Assembly (NCBI GenBank): GCA_020444165.1
Contig: JAHLLK010000065.1
Span: 1-35,707 of the forward strand
Length of the DNA stretch: 35,707 bases
Direction: 5' to 3'
DNA from: Deltaproteobacteria bacterium
GTDB taxonomy: Bacteria > Desulfobacterota > Desulfarculia > Desulfarculales > Desulfarculaceae
Part shown: positions 8,000 to 14,439 of the stretch, one piece after another
Numbering within the stretch: position 1 is the stretch's first letter
Layout of the letters: each line of letters begins with the position of its first letter
Made by a program: the position numbers and the translations under genes
The notes under the pieces: generated by a model
What the model saw: only the letters and a program-made list of their open reading frames with translations
Databases searched by the model: none
What the model was told of the DNA's origin: nothing

Positions 8000-8184
8000 C
8001 GCGGCACCTCCACCCACGGCCCTTGCCACATGCAAGCCAGGGCGATCAGGACCAGAAGCGCCACATAGCCGGCGGCTTCCAGCCAAGCCCCCCACTCCTG
8101 GCGGGGGGTAAATGCCCGGGGAGGGACCAGGCTCCGCCAGGAGTGGGGGGCGAGGGGTTCGATTCGGGAGGGGCAGGCCATCAC
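7996..8184 (-). CDS. Small membrane protein, 62 aa
   Basis: One hydrophobic helix near residues 38-53 (AAGYVALLVLIALACMW) follows a basic, Pro-rich N-terminus. The start is GTG or ATG at 8184/8181, after a G-rich ribosome site. Nearly half the gene is a long inverted repeat (arms 8088-8104 and 8134-8150), so the protein segments PHSW and QEWG are forced by the hairpin. Function unknown. Confidence 0.55.
   Translation of the reverse strand: MMACPSRIEPLAPHSWRSLVPPRAFTPRQEWGAWLEAAGYVALLVLIALACMWQGPWVEVPR
8088..8150. repeat. 17-bp perfect inverted repeat within a coding frame
   Basis: Arms at 8088-8104 and 8134-8150 match perfectly across 17 bp, with a 29-base loop. There is no adjacent T-run, so it is not a classic terminator. 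It lies inside a 62-codon gene and would form a stable hairpin in the early transcript. Confidence 0.75.
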
Positions 8185-8402
8185 GCCACCCCCTTCCCGG
8201 GCGAGGCCGGGATCACCGCCGGCGGGAGGCCCTTGGCGTGGCTTTCGCCCGGGGCCAACGGAGTCCGCCGGATGCCCCTGGCGGCCAGGCCGGCCAAGTG
8301 GTGGCCGAGCATGCCTTGCGGGACCTCCGCCCCCACTTCCAGGGGCCAGCGGAAGCCGCCATAACTCGTGCCGTCCGCTTCACATGTCCATAACCCAAGC
8401 AT
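8181..8402 (-). CDS. Hypothetical protein, 73 aa
   Basis: It begins MLGLWTCEADGTSYGGFRWP and ends with a Gly/Pro-rich tail. No family recognised. The ATG at 8402 has AGGAGG eight bases upstream and shares bases with the preceding TGA. Its own stop overlaps the next start. Confidence 0.6.
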   Translation of the reverse strand: MLGLWTCEADGTSYGGFRWPLEVGAEVPQGMLGHHLAGLAARGIRRTPLAPGESHAKGLPPAVIPASPGKGVA

Positions 8403-8764
8403 CAGGCCACCTCCTGGGGTTCGGCGGCCTGAAGGCCGTTTTCGCGCTCGATCTGGTCTTGGGCGTCGTTCTGCAGGTCCGCGATGACCTCGCAGGCCTC
8501 GCCCAGGGCCGCCAAACCGAAGTCGGCCACGGCCTTGTAGGCGCTGAGCATGGCCTCGTGTACGGACGGCAGCGCCTTCAAGAAGGCTTCGGCCGCGGCC
8601 AGGGCCTCCGGGCTGTAGTTGCTGACCGGGATGCGGGTGGCGCCGAACTGGTGCTCGATCCACTCCAGGCCCGGCATGGCGCCCTCGCCCTCCATGGCCT
8701 CCAGGATCCGGAGCCGGAAGGAAACGGCCTGTTGCTCCCGTAGGGATTCGGGTTTGGTGGTCAT
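8402..8764 (-). CDS. Hypothetical helical protein, 120 aa
   Basis: The protein begins MTTKPESLREQQAVSFRLRI and looks mostly alpha-helical and acidic (QNDAQDQIERENGL near the end). Its start has AAAGG seven bases upstream. The 81-base gap between it and the CII-like gene contains copy A of a dispersed repeat and is the longest gap inside the early operon. Function unknown. Confidence 0.6.
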   Translation of the reverse strand: MTTKPESLREQQAVSFRLRILEAMEGEGAMPGLEWIEHQFGATRIPVSNYSPEALAAAEAFLKALPSVHEAMLSAYKAVADFGLAALGEACEVIADLQNDAQDQIERENGLQAAEPQEVA

Positions 8765-8800
8765 TGGTTTGCCTTTCCGGGAGGGGGCGCGAGGGAAGGA

Positions 8801-8836
8801 GTTCCAAGCCCTTGCTTCGCTGCCACCGCCGCCCGA
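8801..8836. repeat. Dispersed ~35-bp repeat, copy A
   Basis: This intergenic stretch begins GTTCCAAGCCCTTGCTTCGC and shares about 30 of 35 positions with 11877-11911. Both copies lie between genes in the same element and in the same orientation. Their role is unknown. Confidence 0.6.
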
Positions 8837-8845
8837 GTTGTGGGT

Positions 8846-9361
8846 TTACGGTTGAGTCTTGGCCTTCTTGACCAACCACGCGCGGGTGCCGAAAAACACC
8901 CGCAGCACGTCATCACCTTCCGCTATGAGCTGCCGGGCTTCGCCGGGGCTGATCTCGGCCCCGGCTTCGGAGCCCGGGTCCGTGAAGCGCCCCACCTTCT
9001 CCAGCCACTCGCCGAACTCGCGCGCGGCCTCGGAGGCCTTGGCCGCCAGGAAAACCCCGTCCTCGAAGATCCCGGGAACCGGGACCGCCACCAGGCCAAA
9101 GGCCCGGTTGATGTAGAGCAGGGGCTCCAGGTCGGTGGCGGCCAGGTAGTAAATGAAATCCTCCACCCCCAGCTTGGCCCCGGCGTCGTCGGGGTTGAGC
9201 TGACGGCCCAAGTGGTTGGGGTTGGGTTCCCCCATCCGCTTGGCGACCTCCTTGATGGTCTGACTAGTCCTCTCGGGGGCATCGTAGAGGAGAGCCAGGA
9301 AAGCGCGCGGATTGAACACCTTTAACACCGCCCCCTGGTTGGTTAATTGCTGGCTGGTCAT
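8846..9361 (-). CDS. Phage regulatory protein CII-like (CP76 type)
   Basis: A 171-residue protein. Residues about 17-75 (NPRAFLALLYDAPERTSQTI; KRMGEPNPNHLGRQLNPDD; KLGVEDFIYYL) match the N-terminal helix-turn-helix region of the phage CII (CP76) regulator family as I recall it. The C-terminal half is helical. These proteins act in the lysis-lysogeny decision; here the gene is second in the early operon, just after the Cro-like gene, as in lambda-like regulators. DNA target unknown. Confidence 0.7.
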   Translation of the reverse strand: MTSQQLTNQGAVLKVFNPRAFLALLYDAPERTSQTIKEVAKRMGEPNPNHLGRQLNPDDAGAKLGVEDFIYYLAATDLEPLLYINRAFGLVAVPVPGIFEDGVFLAAKASEAAREFGEWLEKVGRFTDPGSEAGAEISPGEARQLIAEGDDVLRVFFGTRAWLVKKAKTQP

Positions 9362-9385
9362 GGTACGGCTACCCTTTTCCCAGAC

Positions 9386-9604
9386 CTAAGAGGCCGTGGC
9401 CGTTGTGTTGTTGGGTGCCTGGCAGTCATCAAACGCGGACACGATCTCGGGAAGAGGAGCGTAAAGCCAGGTAACGGCGGGGATGCCGGTAACGTCTTCG
9501 AGTTTCTTGGCCACGCGGGAGGATGGGCGGGCCGTTCCGCGGAAAATAGCGCTGATGTGTTGCGGCGTTACGCCTATCGCCCGCGCCAAAACTGAGTAGT
9601 TCAT
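9386..9604 (-). CDS. Cro-like helix-turn-helix repressor
   Basis: A 72-residue protein, MNYSVLARAIGVTPQHISAI onwards, with an XRE-type HTH in residues 4-24 and little else. It is the first gene of the leftward early operon and diverges from the CI-like repressor, the classic Cro position. I chose the ATG at 9604 because GGAGG is five bases upstream; the in-frame ATG at 9616 overlaps that ribosome site and lies at the predicted transcription start. It probably binds the operators at 9628-9642 and 9716-9729. Confidence 0.8.
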   Translation of the reverse strand: MNYSVLARAIGVTPQHISAIFRGTARPSSRVAKKLEDVTGIPAVTWLYAPLPEIVSAFDDCQAPNNTTATAS

Positions 9605-9622
9605 CGCAACCTCCATGGTTGT

Positions 9623-9651
9623 AGATTACAAAATAGTTTTGTCTTTGTCAA
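9623..9651 (-). promoter_or_regulatory. Sigma-70 promoter of the leftward early operon
   Basis: On the minus strand, TTGACA (9651-9646) and TAATCT (9628-9623) are separated by exactly 17 bases. Expected transcription start is about 9616, just upstream of the Cro-like ribosome site. The spacer contains a palindromic operator. Confidence 0.85.
9628..9642. promoter_or_regulatory. Operator O1 (palindrome)
   Basis: ACAAAA-TAG-TTTTGT is a perfect 6-bp inverted repeat with a three-base centre lying inside the spacer of the early promoter. A related site, CAAATAGGTTTTGT, is at 9716-9729. A bound repressor would block RNA polymerase. Confidence 0.65.
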
Positions 9652-9704
9652 CGCTTTTTACAAATTTATATTGAAAAAAAATGTCCTATGATTTCTGCTG
9701 TTTG

Positions 9705-9734
9705 TTGCGAGACTGCAAATAGGTTTTGTAGAAT
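9705..9734 (+). promoter_or_regulatory. Promoter of the CI-like gene (leaderless transcript)
   Basis: TTGCGA (9705-9710) and TAGAAT (9729-9734) are 18 bases apart. Transcription would begin around 9741-9742, at the A of the ATG. No ribosome site precedes that ATG, so the message is probably leaderless, as for lambda cI made from PRM. Confidence 0.55.
9716..9729. promoter_or_regulatory. Operator O2, related to O1
   Basis: CAAATAGGTTTTGT resembles O1 with one base inserted at the centre. It lies in the spacer of the predicted repressor promoter, so it could mediate autoregulation of the CI-like gene. Confidence 0.5.
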
Positions 9735-9741
9735 GCGGCCC

Positions 9742-10275
9742 ATGGAAGAACCGAAAACCCCCTTTCAGGCAGCGTTAGCCTTCTGCGTACAGGAGCATGG
9801 CCGCCAGTCGAAGCTGGCCAAAAAGATTGGGGTGACACCACAAACGATCAGCGCGATCGTCAACGGCCTGAGTGAGGGGACCCAGAAGACACGCTTGGCT
9901 ATTGCCGGGGCCCTGGGGATGACCTATGAGGAGTTTTTGGCGCTAGGGAATAGGATTATGGGAGGCGGCGGGGAGCCGCCGGGGAGAGGTGTTGACGCCG
10001 CGGTTACTGGCGAAGACGCCATAGGGCTGCCAAGCTGGGAGGCCCCGCCTCGCCCGCTTGCCCCGGACGAACGCCGGTATTTGGAATGGGCCCTGGAAGT
10101 GCTACGATCGGGGGACCTGGCCCAGTCGGCCGTTGATCTCCTCAAGGCCAGCATCGTGAACTGCCGAGAACAAGTGGAGGATAGGGGCCGCCCAAAACGC
10201 GAGCCCACGGGCCGCAAGCAAGGCTCCGCCTCTGAGGTGCATAGGGGGGCGGTCAACGGCGGGGCCAAGGGGTAG
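9742..10275 (+). CDS. CI-like XRE repressor
   Basis: A 177-residue protein starting MEEPKTPFQAALAF. Residues about 15-60 form an XRE helix-turn-helix (SKLAKKIGVTPQTISAIVNG), similar to the HTH of the divergent Cro-like protein. A Gly/Pro-rich linker (about 72-100) leads to a helical C-terminal part; there is no Ser/Lys peptidase domain of the LexA/CI type that I can see, so inactivation by RecA cleavage is doubtful. The tail is basic. I chose the ATG at 9742; ATGs at 9688 and 9733 would place the promoter inside the gene. Confidence 0.75.
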   Translation: MEEPKTPFQAALAFCVQEHGRQSKLAKKIGVTPQTISAIVNGLSEGTQKTRLAIAGALGMTYEEFLALGNRIMGGGGEPPGRGVDAAVTGEDAIGLPSWEAPPRPLAPDERRYLEWALEVLRSGDLAQSAVDLLKASIVNCREQVEDRGRPKREPTGRKQGSASEVHRGAVNGGAKG

Positions 10276-10364
10276 GGGGGCCGCCCCGGGTTTGCGTCGC
10301 CCGCCCCGGAGATTGACATTGGTTTTCAGTGACCATTGGCCCAAATAATGCAAAGGAGTCCGAA

Positions 10365-10871
10365 ATGGTGGGGAATCGGAAGGCACAATGCGTGGTTCTG
10401 GTAGCGGCCCTGATGCTTTTGATAGCCGCCTCGGCGTGCGCCCAGGAGGATGTGGGCGGCTGGGACAAGGCCAAATGGGGCATGACCAGGGCTGAGCTTA
10501 GCAAGATATACCGCATCAAAAAATATGAGGGGGACTATCAGGGACACGGGAATCGGATGTTTTCCATGAACCCGCCCAAAATTCGGGGCACCATTTTCAT
10601 GCTCGAATTTTGGTTCGACGGTGAGGGCGATGCCGGCAAGCTGATAAGGGTGCAGTTGGTCGGGGCCCCGGACGGTGACCGGGATGAAATTTTCGGAATG
10701 ATGGTGTCCAAATATGGGGAGCCCAGCGACCAAGACGTGGTGGCCCTCGGGGCCAAGTATATTTGGAACAGGGGCCCGACGAGAATAGAACTTACGAGAA
10801 TAAAATCCCAAGATAAACAGGTGTATAAGATCAACTATTCCTGCGTATCGTGCGGCGCTGACAAGCTGTAG
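10365..10871 (+). CDS. Secreted protein of unknown function, 168 aa
   Basis: An N-terminal signal sequence (basic MVGNRK, hydrophobic core VVLVAALMLLIAA, then SACAQ) predicts export; the Cys could be a lipid-attachment site although the lipobox is weak. The mature part has the pattern WDKAKWGMTRAELSKIY, common in small periplasmic proteins, and ends with NYSCVSCGADKL. AAAGGAG lies six bases before the ATG at 10365. In a prophage this could be a moron gene altering the host envelope. No specific role can be given. Confidence 0.65.
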   Translation: MVGNRKAQCVVLVAALMLLIAASACAQEDVGGWDKAKWGMTRAELSKIYRIKKYEGDYQGHGNRMFSMNPPKIRGTIFMLEFWFDGEGDAGKLIRVQLVGAPDGDRDEIFGMMVSKYGEPSDQDVVALGAKYIWNRGPTRIELTRIKSQDKQVYKINYSCVSCGADKL

Positions 10872-10873
10872 CC

Positions 10874-11155
10874 ATGCCGCCCAAGACCACCATAATCTCC
10901 GACTTCGACCCCATGACCACAGCCTTCATCCTGGAGAAGGTCAACATGGATTGCCGCATCTTCCGGGGGTATGAGGCGGAGGACGAGGGCGCGGACCTGG
11001 AGTTCGTGTTCAACAACGGCCCGGGACTGGTGACCATCCTCTACTCCCAAGACCCAGAGGGAGACACGGTGCGGGTGAGCTTCCAAAAGCATGTCCGGCC
11101 CCCCAAGCTGCGGATAGTGCCGAAGCGGGTGGTCGAGGTGAAGCGGCGTGGCTAA
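10874..11155 (+). CDS. Hypothetical protein, 93 aa
   Basis: It starts two bases after the secreted protein's stop and overlaps the next gene by eight bases. The sequence is acidic in the middle (YEAEDEGADLEF) and basic at the end (VPKRVVEVKRRG). No family recognised and no clear ribosome site, so it may be translated by coupling. Confidence 0.55.
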   Translation: MPPKTTIISDFDPMTTAFILEKVNMDCRIFRGYEAEDEGADLEFVFNNGPGLVTILYSQDPEGDTVRVSFQKHVRPPKLRIVPKRVVEVKRRG

Positions 11156-11867
11156 ATTATTGCCGCCGGCGTTCCGGGAGGCCCTCCGCTACCTCCGGGT
11201 GGAGAAGGGGCTCAACCAAAGCGACCTGGCGGCCATGGCCGAGGTGGGGCAGTCCTACATCAGCGCCCTGGAGCGGGGGGACAAGGAGGGCTCGGAGGAG
11301 ACCCGGCGCCGCGTGTGCCAAGCCCTGGGGTGGCCCTATGAGGCGGTGCTGGATTTGGCCGCGGCCATGGCACAGGGCCAGGAGCCGGCCCGGGCGGCCG
11401 AGATGGCCTTTGCGGTGCACGACAAAACCTTGCCGCCGCCCATCCAGGCGATGGACATGAACCGGTTGCGGGGGTTCCGGGTCCACTACTGCGGGGAGAT
11501 GGGGGACGCGATGGTCTGGGTGGACCGCCGCAGCCTGGGCGGCCGGGGCCCGGCCGAGATCCATGCTCACCATGTGGGGGAGAGCCGGCGGGTCATGGCG
11601 CTGGTGGACCATGCGGACCGGGCCTGGGCGGCCGGCGCGCTGTTCCTGTGCCGGCCCGCCCCGGCCGGAAACCAGGTTCCGGGCCGGGTTGGCCCGGGGC
11701 CAGGGCCGGTGCTGCGCCGCGCGGAGCTGTTCGCGGGGGCGGTGTTGCTCCTGGGCCTGGAGGGGGAGCGGGAGGCGGCGGCCGGGCCCTGGGAAAAGAT
11801 GGTCCTGGGGCGAGTGATCTGGTATCAGGTCAATCTTTTACTTGCGGAAGATCAACCGGTGCTGTAA
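11148..11867 (+). CDS. XRE-family regulator with an unknown C-terminal domain
   Basis: A 239-residue protein read from a GTG. Residues 10-65 are an XRE HTH (LRVEKGLNQSDLAAMAEVGQ; YISALERGD). Residues about 100-175 form a second domain of unknown family (FRVHYCGEMGDAMVWVDRRS; EIHAHHVGESRRVM), followed by a Gly/Ala-rich region. The C-terminal domain does not look like a LexA-type peptidase. It could be a second repressor or an accessory regulator of integration. Confidence 0.7.
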   Translation: MAKLLPPAFREALRYLRVEKGLNQSDLAAMAEVGQSYISALERGDKEGSEETRRRVCQALGWPYEAVLDLAAAMAQGQEPARAAEMAFAVHDKTLPPPIQAMDMNRLRGFRVHYCGEMGDAMVWVDRRSLGGRGPAEIHAHHVGESRRVMALVDHADRAWAAGALFLCRPAPAGNQVPGRVGPGPGPVLRRAELFAGAVLLLGLEGEREAAAGPWEKMVLGRVIWYQVNLLLAEDQPVL

Positions 11868-11876
11868 GGTAAAGAT

Positions 11877-11911
11877 GTTCCAAGCTCTTGTTCCGCTGCC
11901 AGCGTCGCCCG
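11877..11911. repeat. Dispersed ~35-bp repeat, copy B
   Basis: It begins GTTCCAAGCTCTTGTTCCGC and matches copy A at 8801-8836 with about five substitutions. It fills the gap between the XRE regulator and the next gene. Confidence 0.6.
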
Positions 11912-11929
11912 TTTTCGGAGTTGCACCCG

Positions 11930-12352
11930 ATGGCGGGCGATCTGCTTTCCGGCCCCATCAAAACCAAAGTCCTCACCGCAGCCCAGGTCGCGGCGCTCCA
12001 GGAGGGACCCGTCAGGATCGGGGAAAAGGCCATCCTGCGCGAATACTGGCGCTGGGGCGGTCAAAGGCATGTCTCCTCCGGGGGGAAGCGCTACCGGTAT
12101 GCCTTCCCTCCCAACGCCTGGGACATCTACTGGAGCGGTAAGGATGCCACGCCGCAAAAAGCTCCCCAAAAACGTCCAGCAGGTGGGAGGACGGTTCCGC
12201 TACGACAAGCAGGTGCGGGACAAGCAGGGGCGCCCGGTGCGCCTGCTGAGCACGCTGGAATTCGCCAGCGCAGGCGACGCCGAAGCCGCGCTGTTCGAGG
12301 CGCTGAGGACCTTCCGGGAGACCGGCAAAACCCCCACGGACTCGATTTCTGA
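11930..12352 (+). CDS. Possible small DNA-binding or excisionase-like protein overlapping the integrase
   Basis: The frame opens at an ATG with GGAG nine bases upstream. The first ~70 residues look like a real protein (TKVLTAAQVAALQEGPVRIG; REYWRWGGQRHVSSGGKRY), rich in Trp, Tyr and Arg, with an opening typical of small helix-turn-helix excisionases. Downstream of 12144 the frame overlaps the integrase for about 209 bases and becomes Arg/Ala/Pro-rich, like a shadow of the other frame. Either it truly overlaps, or a frameshift has removed its original stop. The position just before the integrase fits an excisionase. Confidence 0.45.
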   Translation: MAGDLLSGPIKTKVLTAAQVAALQEGPVRIGEKAILREYWRWGGQRHVSSGGKRYRYAFPPNAWDIYWSGKDATPQKAPQKRPAGGRTVPLRQAGAGQAGAPGAPAEHAGIRQRRRRRSRAVRGAEDLPGDRQNPHGLDF

Positions 12353-13433
12353 CCAGAAGGCTGCCGCGCCCGACGATCTCAAGGAGGTGATGGGCCGGCA
12401 CCTGGACTGGTACCAGGCCCACCTGCCGGCCGAGTACGAGACCATGCGGACCTGGTGCCAGAAGGCAGGGCCCCTGATCCGGGAGGCCGGAACCGCGGAC
12501 AGCCCCACCTTTGGGCGCCTGGCCGTGGACTGGATCTGCACCGAGGTGCGGTCCACCTGCAAGCCGTCAACCCAAAGCGATTACCGCACCATCCTGCTGA
12601 AACACGTCCTGCCGGTGCTGGGTCACTTGCCCGCCAGGGAGATTGGCCAGCTCGTCATCAAGGACCTGCTCATGGGCAAGCTGAACCAGGGGCTTGCCAA
12701 GTCCACGGTGGTGCACATCCGCAATGCCATCTCAGGGGTGATGAACCGCGCCATTGAGGCCGGCGTGGTCGGCACCAATCCGGCCATCGGCATCAAGAAA
12801 TTGGGCCGCGGCAAGGCGCGGGATGAGGACGTGAAGCCGTTCACCGCAGGGGAGCTCCGCAAGCTGCTGGCGGTGATCAAGGAACGCTGGCCGCGGTATT
12901 TCCCGATGGTAGCCACATTGGCCATGACCGGCATGCGGGCCGGCGAGGCCCTAGGCTTGCAATGGGAGGACATCGACTTCTCGGGCCTGGTGATCCATGT
13001 GCGCCGGAGCCTGAGCCGCATGGTGCTGGGGGACACCAAGGGCGGCAAGACCCGTGTGGTGGACATGAGCCGGCCCCTGGCCGCCATCCTCCAGGAGCAT
13101 CGCCTGGAGCGCAAAAAGGAGGCGCTGGCCAACGGGTGGGGGCCCGGGCCAGTGTTCATCAACAACCTGGGGGGGCTGGTGAACATCCACCCTTTCAGGG
13201 CTTGGGTTTGGAGGAAAGCCCTGGAGGGGGCCGGACTGGGCCATTTCCGCATCCATGACCTTCGGCATACCTATGCCACCATGAGGATTTCCAAGGGGGA
13301 CAACATCGGGGATGTGAGCAACCAGCTCGGCCACCATTCGGTCAAGTTCACCCTGGACCAGTATTACCACTGGTTGCCGAGCGCGGAGGGCCGGGCCCAG
13401 GTGAACGAGCTGGCCGAGCTGTTGGGGTTTTAG
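12144..13433 (+). CDS. int: Tyrosine recombinase (phage integrase)
   Basis: A site-specific recombinase of 429 residues. A basic N-terminal arm-binding segment (MPRRKKLPKNVQQVGGRFRY) precedes a core-binding SAM-like domain (about 125-220: STQSDYRTILLKHVLPVLGH) and the catalytic domain. Catalytic residues: Arg265 (TGMRAGEALGL), Lys in TKGGKTR, His371 and Arg374 (HDLRH), His in LGHHS and nucleophile Tyr407 (LDQYYHW). All are present, so the enzyme should be active. It points at the 3' end of a tRNA-Glu gene about 160 bp away, the usual attB of this family. The ATG at 12144 follows a GGAG/AAGG purine stretch. Confidence 0.92.
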   Translation: MPRRKKLPKNVQQVGGRFRYDKQVRDKQGRPVRLLSTLEFASAGDAEAALFEALRTFRETGKTPTDSISDQKAAAPDDLKEVMGRHLDWYQAHLPAEYETMRTWCQKAGPLIREAGTADSPTFGRLAVDWICTEVRSTCKPSTQSDYRTILLKHVLPVLGHLPAREIGQLVIKDLLMGKLNQGLAKSTVVHIRNAISGVMNRAIEAGVVGTNPAIGIKKLGRGKARDEDVKPFTAGELRKLLAVIKERWPRYFPMVATLAMTGMRAGEALGLQWEDIDFSGLVIHVRRSLSRMVLGDTKGGKTRVVDMSRPLAAILQEHRLERKKEALANGWGPGPVFINNLGGLVNIHPFRAWVWRKALEGAGLGHFRIHDLRHTYATMRISKGDNIGDVSNQLGHHSVKFTLDQYYHWLPSAEGRAQVNELAELLGF

Positions 13434-13540
13434 GCTGATGGGGGCCAATCTCCCGGGGTGATAACTGGCGCCTGCTTAACCACCCAAAGAGATTAAAGAT
13501 TTCGTTTCTGGTGCATCGTCCGCAAATCTCCGCAAAACCT

Positions 13541-13583
13541 CCCGTAAAAATGAAAGAGGGGCTAGCCAGCGGTGGCTAACCCC
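13541..13583 (-). terminator. Terminator of the tRNA-Lys/Glu transcript
   Basis: Arms 13558-13568 and 13573-13583 pair with a single mismatch and a four-base loop. On the minus strand a T-rich tail ending in TTTTT follows (13546-13550). It lies about 12 bases after the tRNA-Glu CCA. Confidence 0.65.
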
Positions 13584-13594
13584 CTCATATGATT

Positions 13595-13672
13595 TGGCGT
13601 CCCCAAGGGGATTTGAACCCCTGTCGCCGGCGTGAAAGGCCGGTGTCCTGGACCTGGCTAGACGATGGGGAC
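13595..13672 (-). tRNA. tRNA-Glu (anticodon UUC), CCA encoded
   Basis: The minus strand begins GTCCCCATCGTCTAGCC, has anticodon loop CTTTCAC with TTC as anticodon, the T-arm AGGGGTTCAAATCCCCT and an acceptor end TGGGGAC-G-CCA. The seven acceptor pairs are intact. It matches the well-known bacterial tRNA-Glu closely. Its 3' end faces the integrase, making it the probable attachment site. Confidence 0.95.
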
Positions 13673-13686
13673 GTTGTTGACCCAGT

Positions 13687-13762
13687 TGGTGGGCCGTGCG
13701 TGGATCGAACACGCGACTCTCTGCTTAAAAGGCAGATACTCTACCGGCTGAGTTAACGGCCC
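13687..13762 (-). tRNA. tRNA-Lys (anticodon UUU), CCA encoded
   Basis: The minus strand begins GGGCCGTTAACTCAGCCGG, carries the anticodon arm CTGCCTTTTAAGCAG with TTT as anticodon, a GTTCGATCC T-loop and ends ACGGCCC-A-CCA. It is 76 nt long and lies just upstream of tRNA-Glu, in the same transcript. Confidence 0.95.
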
Positions 13763-13780
13763 GCCGAGTTCGAGTGTCGT

Positions 13781-13809
13781 TATCTACCATGTGGAGGGGG
13801 TAGTGTCAA
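13781..13809 (-). promoter_or_regulatory. Promoter of the tRNA-Lys/tRNA-Glu operon
   Basis: Minus-strand TTGACA (13809-13804) and TAGATA (13786-13781) with a 17-base spacer, about 19 bases before the tRNA-Lys 5' end. This is a strong sigma-70 promoter as expected for stable RNA. Confidence 0.8.
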
Positions 13810-13943
13810 CCAAGAGGCCCCCTTATCCCGGGGCTGTTTCCAGAGCCTCCCGAGGGCCCCAAAAAGCCGCCGGAAACCGGCCCGGGCCAGGCCCGCGGCC
13901 GGCCCCGCAGAGGGCCTCGGGCCGGCCTTAGGCGCCCTAGCGG

Positions 13944-13972
13944 TTGCACCTCTTGCGCCACCCGGCTACACT
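13944..13972 (+). promoter_or_regulatory. Promoter of the korDABC operon
   Basis: TTGCAC (13944-13949) and TACACT (13967-13972) are 17 bases apart, giving a start near 13979 and a leader of about 98 bases before korD. The rest of 13810-14076 is GC-rich without a gene. Confidence 0.6.
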
Positions 13973-14076
13973 AGAAAATCCGTTGTGGTTCCGCGGGATG
14001 GGGCCCACCGGGCCCCTCACGCGGCCACTGCCCTTCACCCTTCCCCGGACCCCCCCCGAGCCCGGCGAGGAGAGAC

Positions 14077-14439
14077 ATGAGCGCCAAGAGCAAGCCATCA
14101 CGCCCCCCTGACGAACCCGGTCAAGCCAGCAAGGTAAACTTCTTCCCAGCCTGGTGCAAACGCTGCGGCAACTGCGTGGCCTTTTGCCCCCGTAAAGCCC
14201 TGGCCAAAGACGAGTGGGGCCATCCTGTTTTGGCCAAACCCGAACGCTGCACCACCTGCGGTCTCTGCGAGATGTTGTGCCCGGATTTCGCCCTTTCGGT
14301 GGGCCCCGCGCCGGCGGAGGAGCGCCCCCGGGGCGAGGCCGCCGGCCAGGCCGCCGATATGCCGGCCGCCAGCTTCAGTCCGGAGCGCCTGGCCCCGGTG
14401 GAGGAAGACGACGACGAGGAGGAGGGCGGCAATGGCTAA
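14077..14439 (+). CDS. korD: 2-oxoacid:ferredoxin oxidoreductase, ferredoxin-like subunit KorD
   Basis: A 120-residue 2[4Fe-4S] protein that passes electrons from the catalytic subunits to free ferredoxin. The two cluster motifs are CKRCGNCVAFCP (about 28-39) and CTTCGLCEMLCP (about 59-70). The C-terminal tail is very acidic (EEDDDEEEGG), unusual for this subunit and perhaps a docking surface. GGAG precedes the start. The gene overlaps korA by eight bases. Confidence 0.88.
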   Translation: MSAKSKPSRPPDEPGQASKVNFFPAWCKRCGNCVAFCPRKALAKDEWGHPVLAKPERCTTCGLCEMLCPDFALSVGPAPAEERPRGEAAGQAADMPAASFSPERLAPVEEDDDEEEGGNG

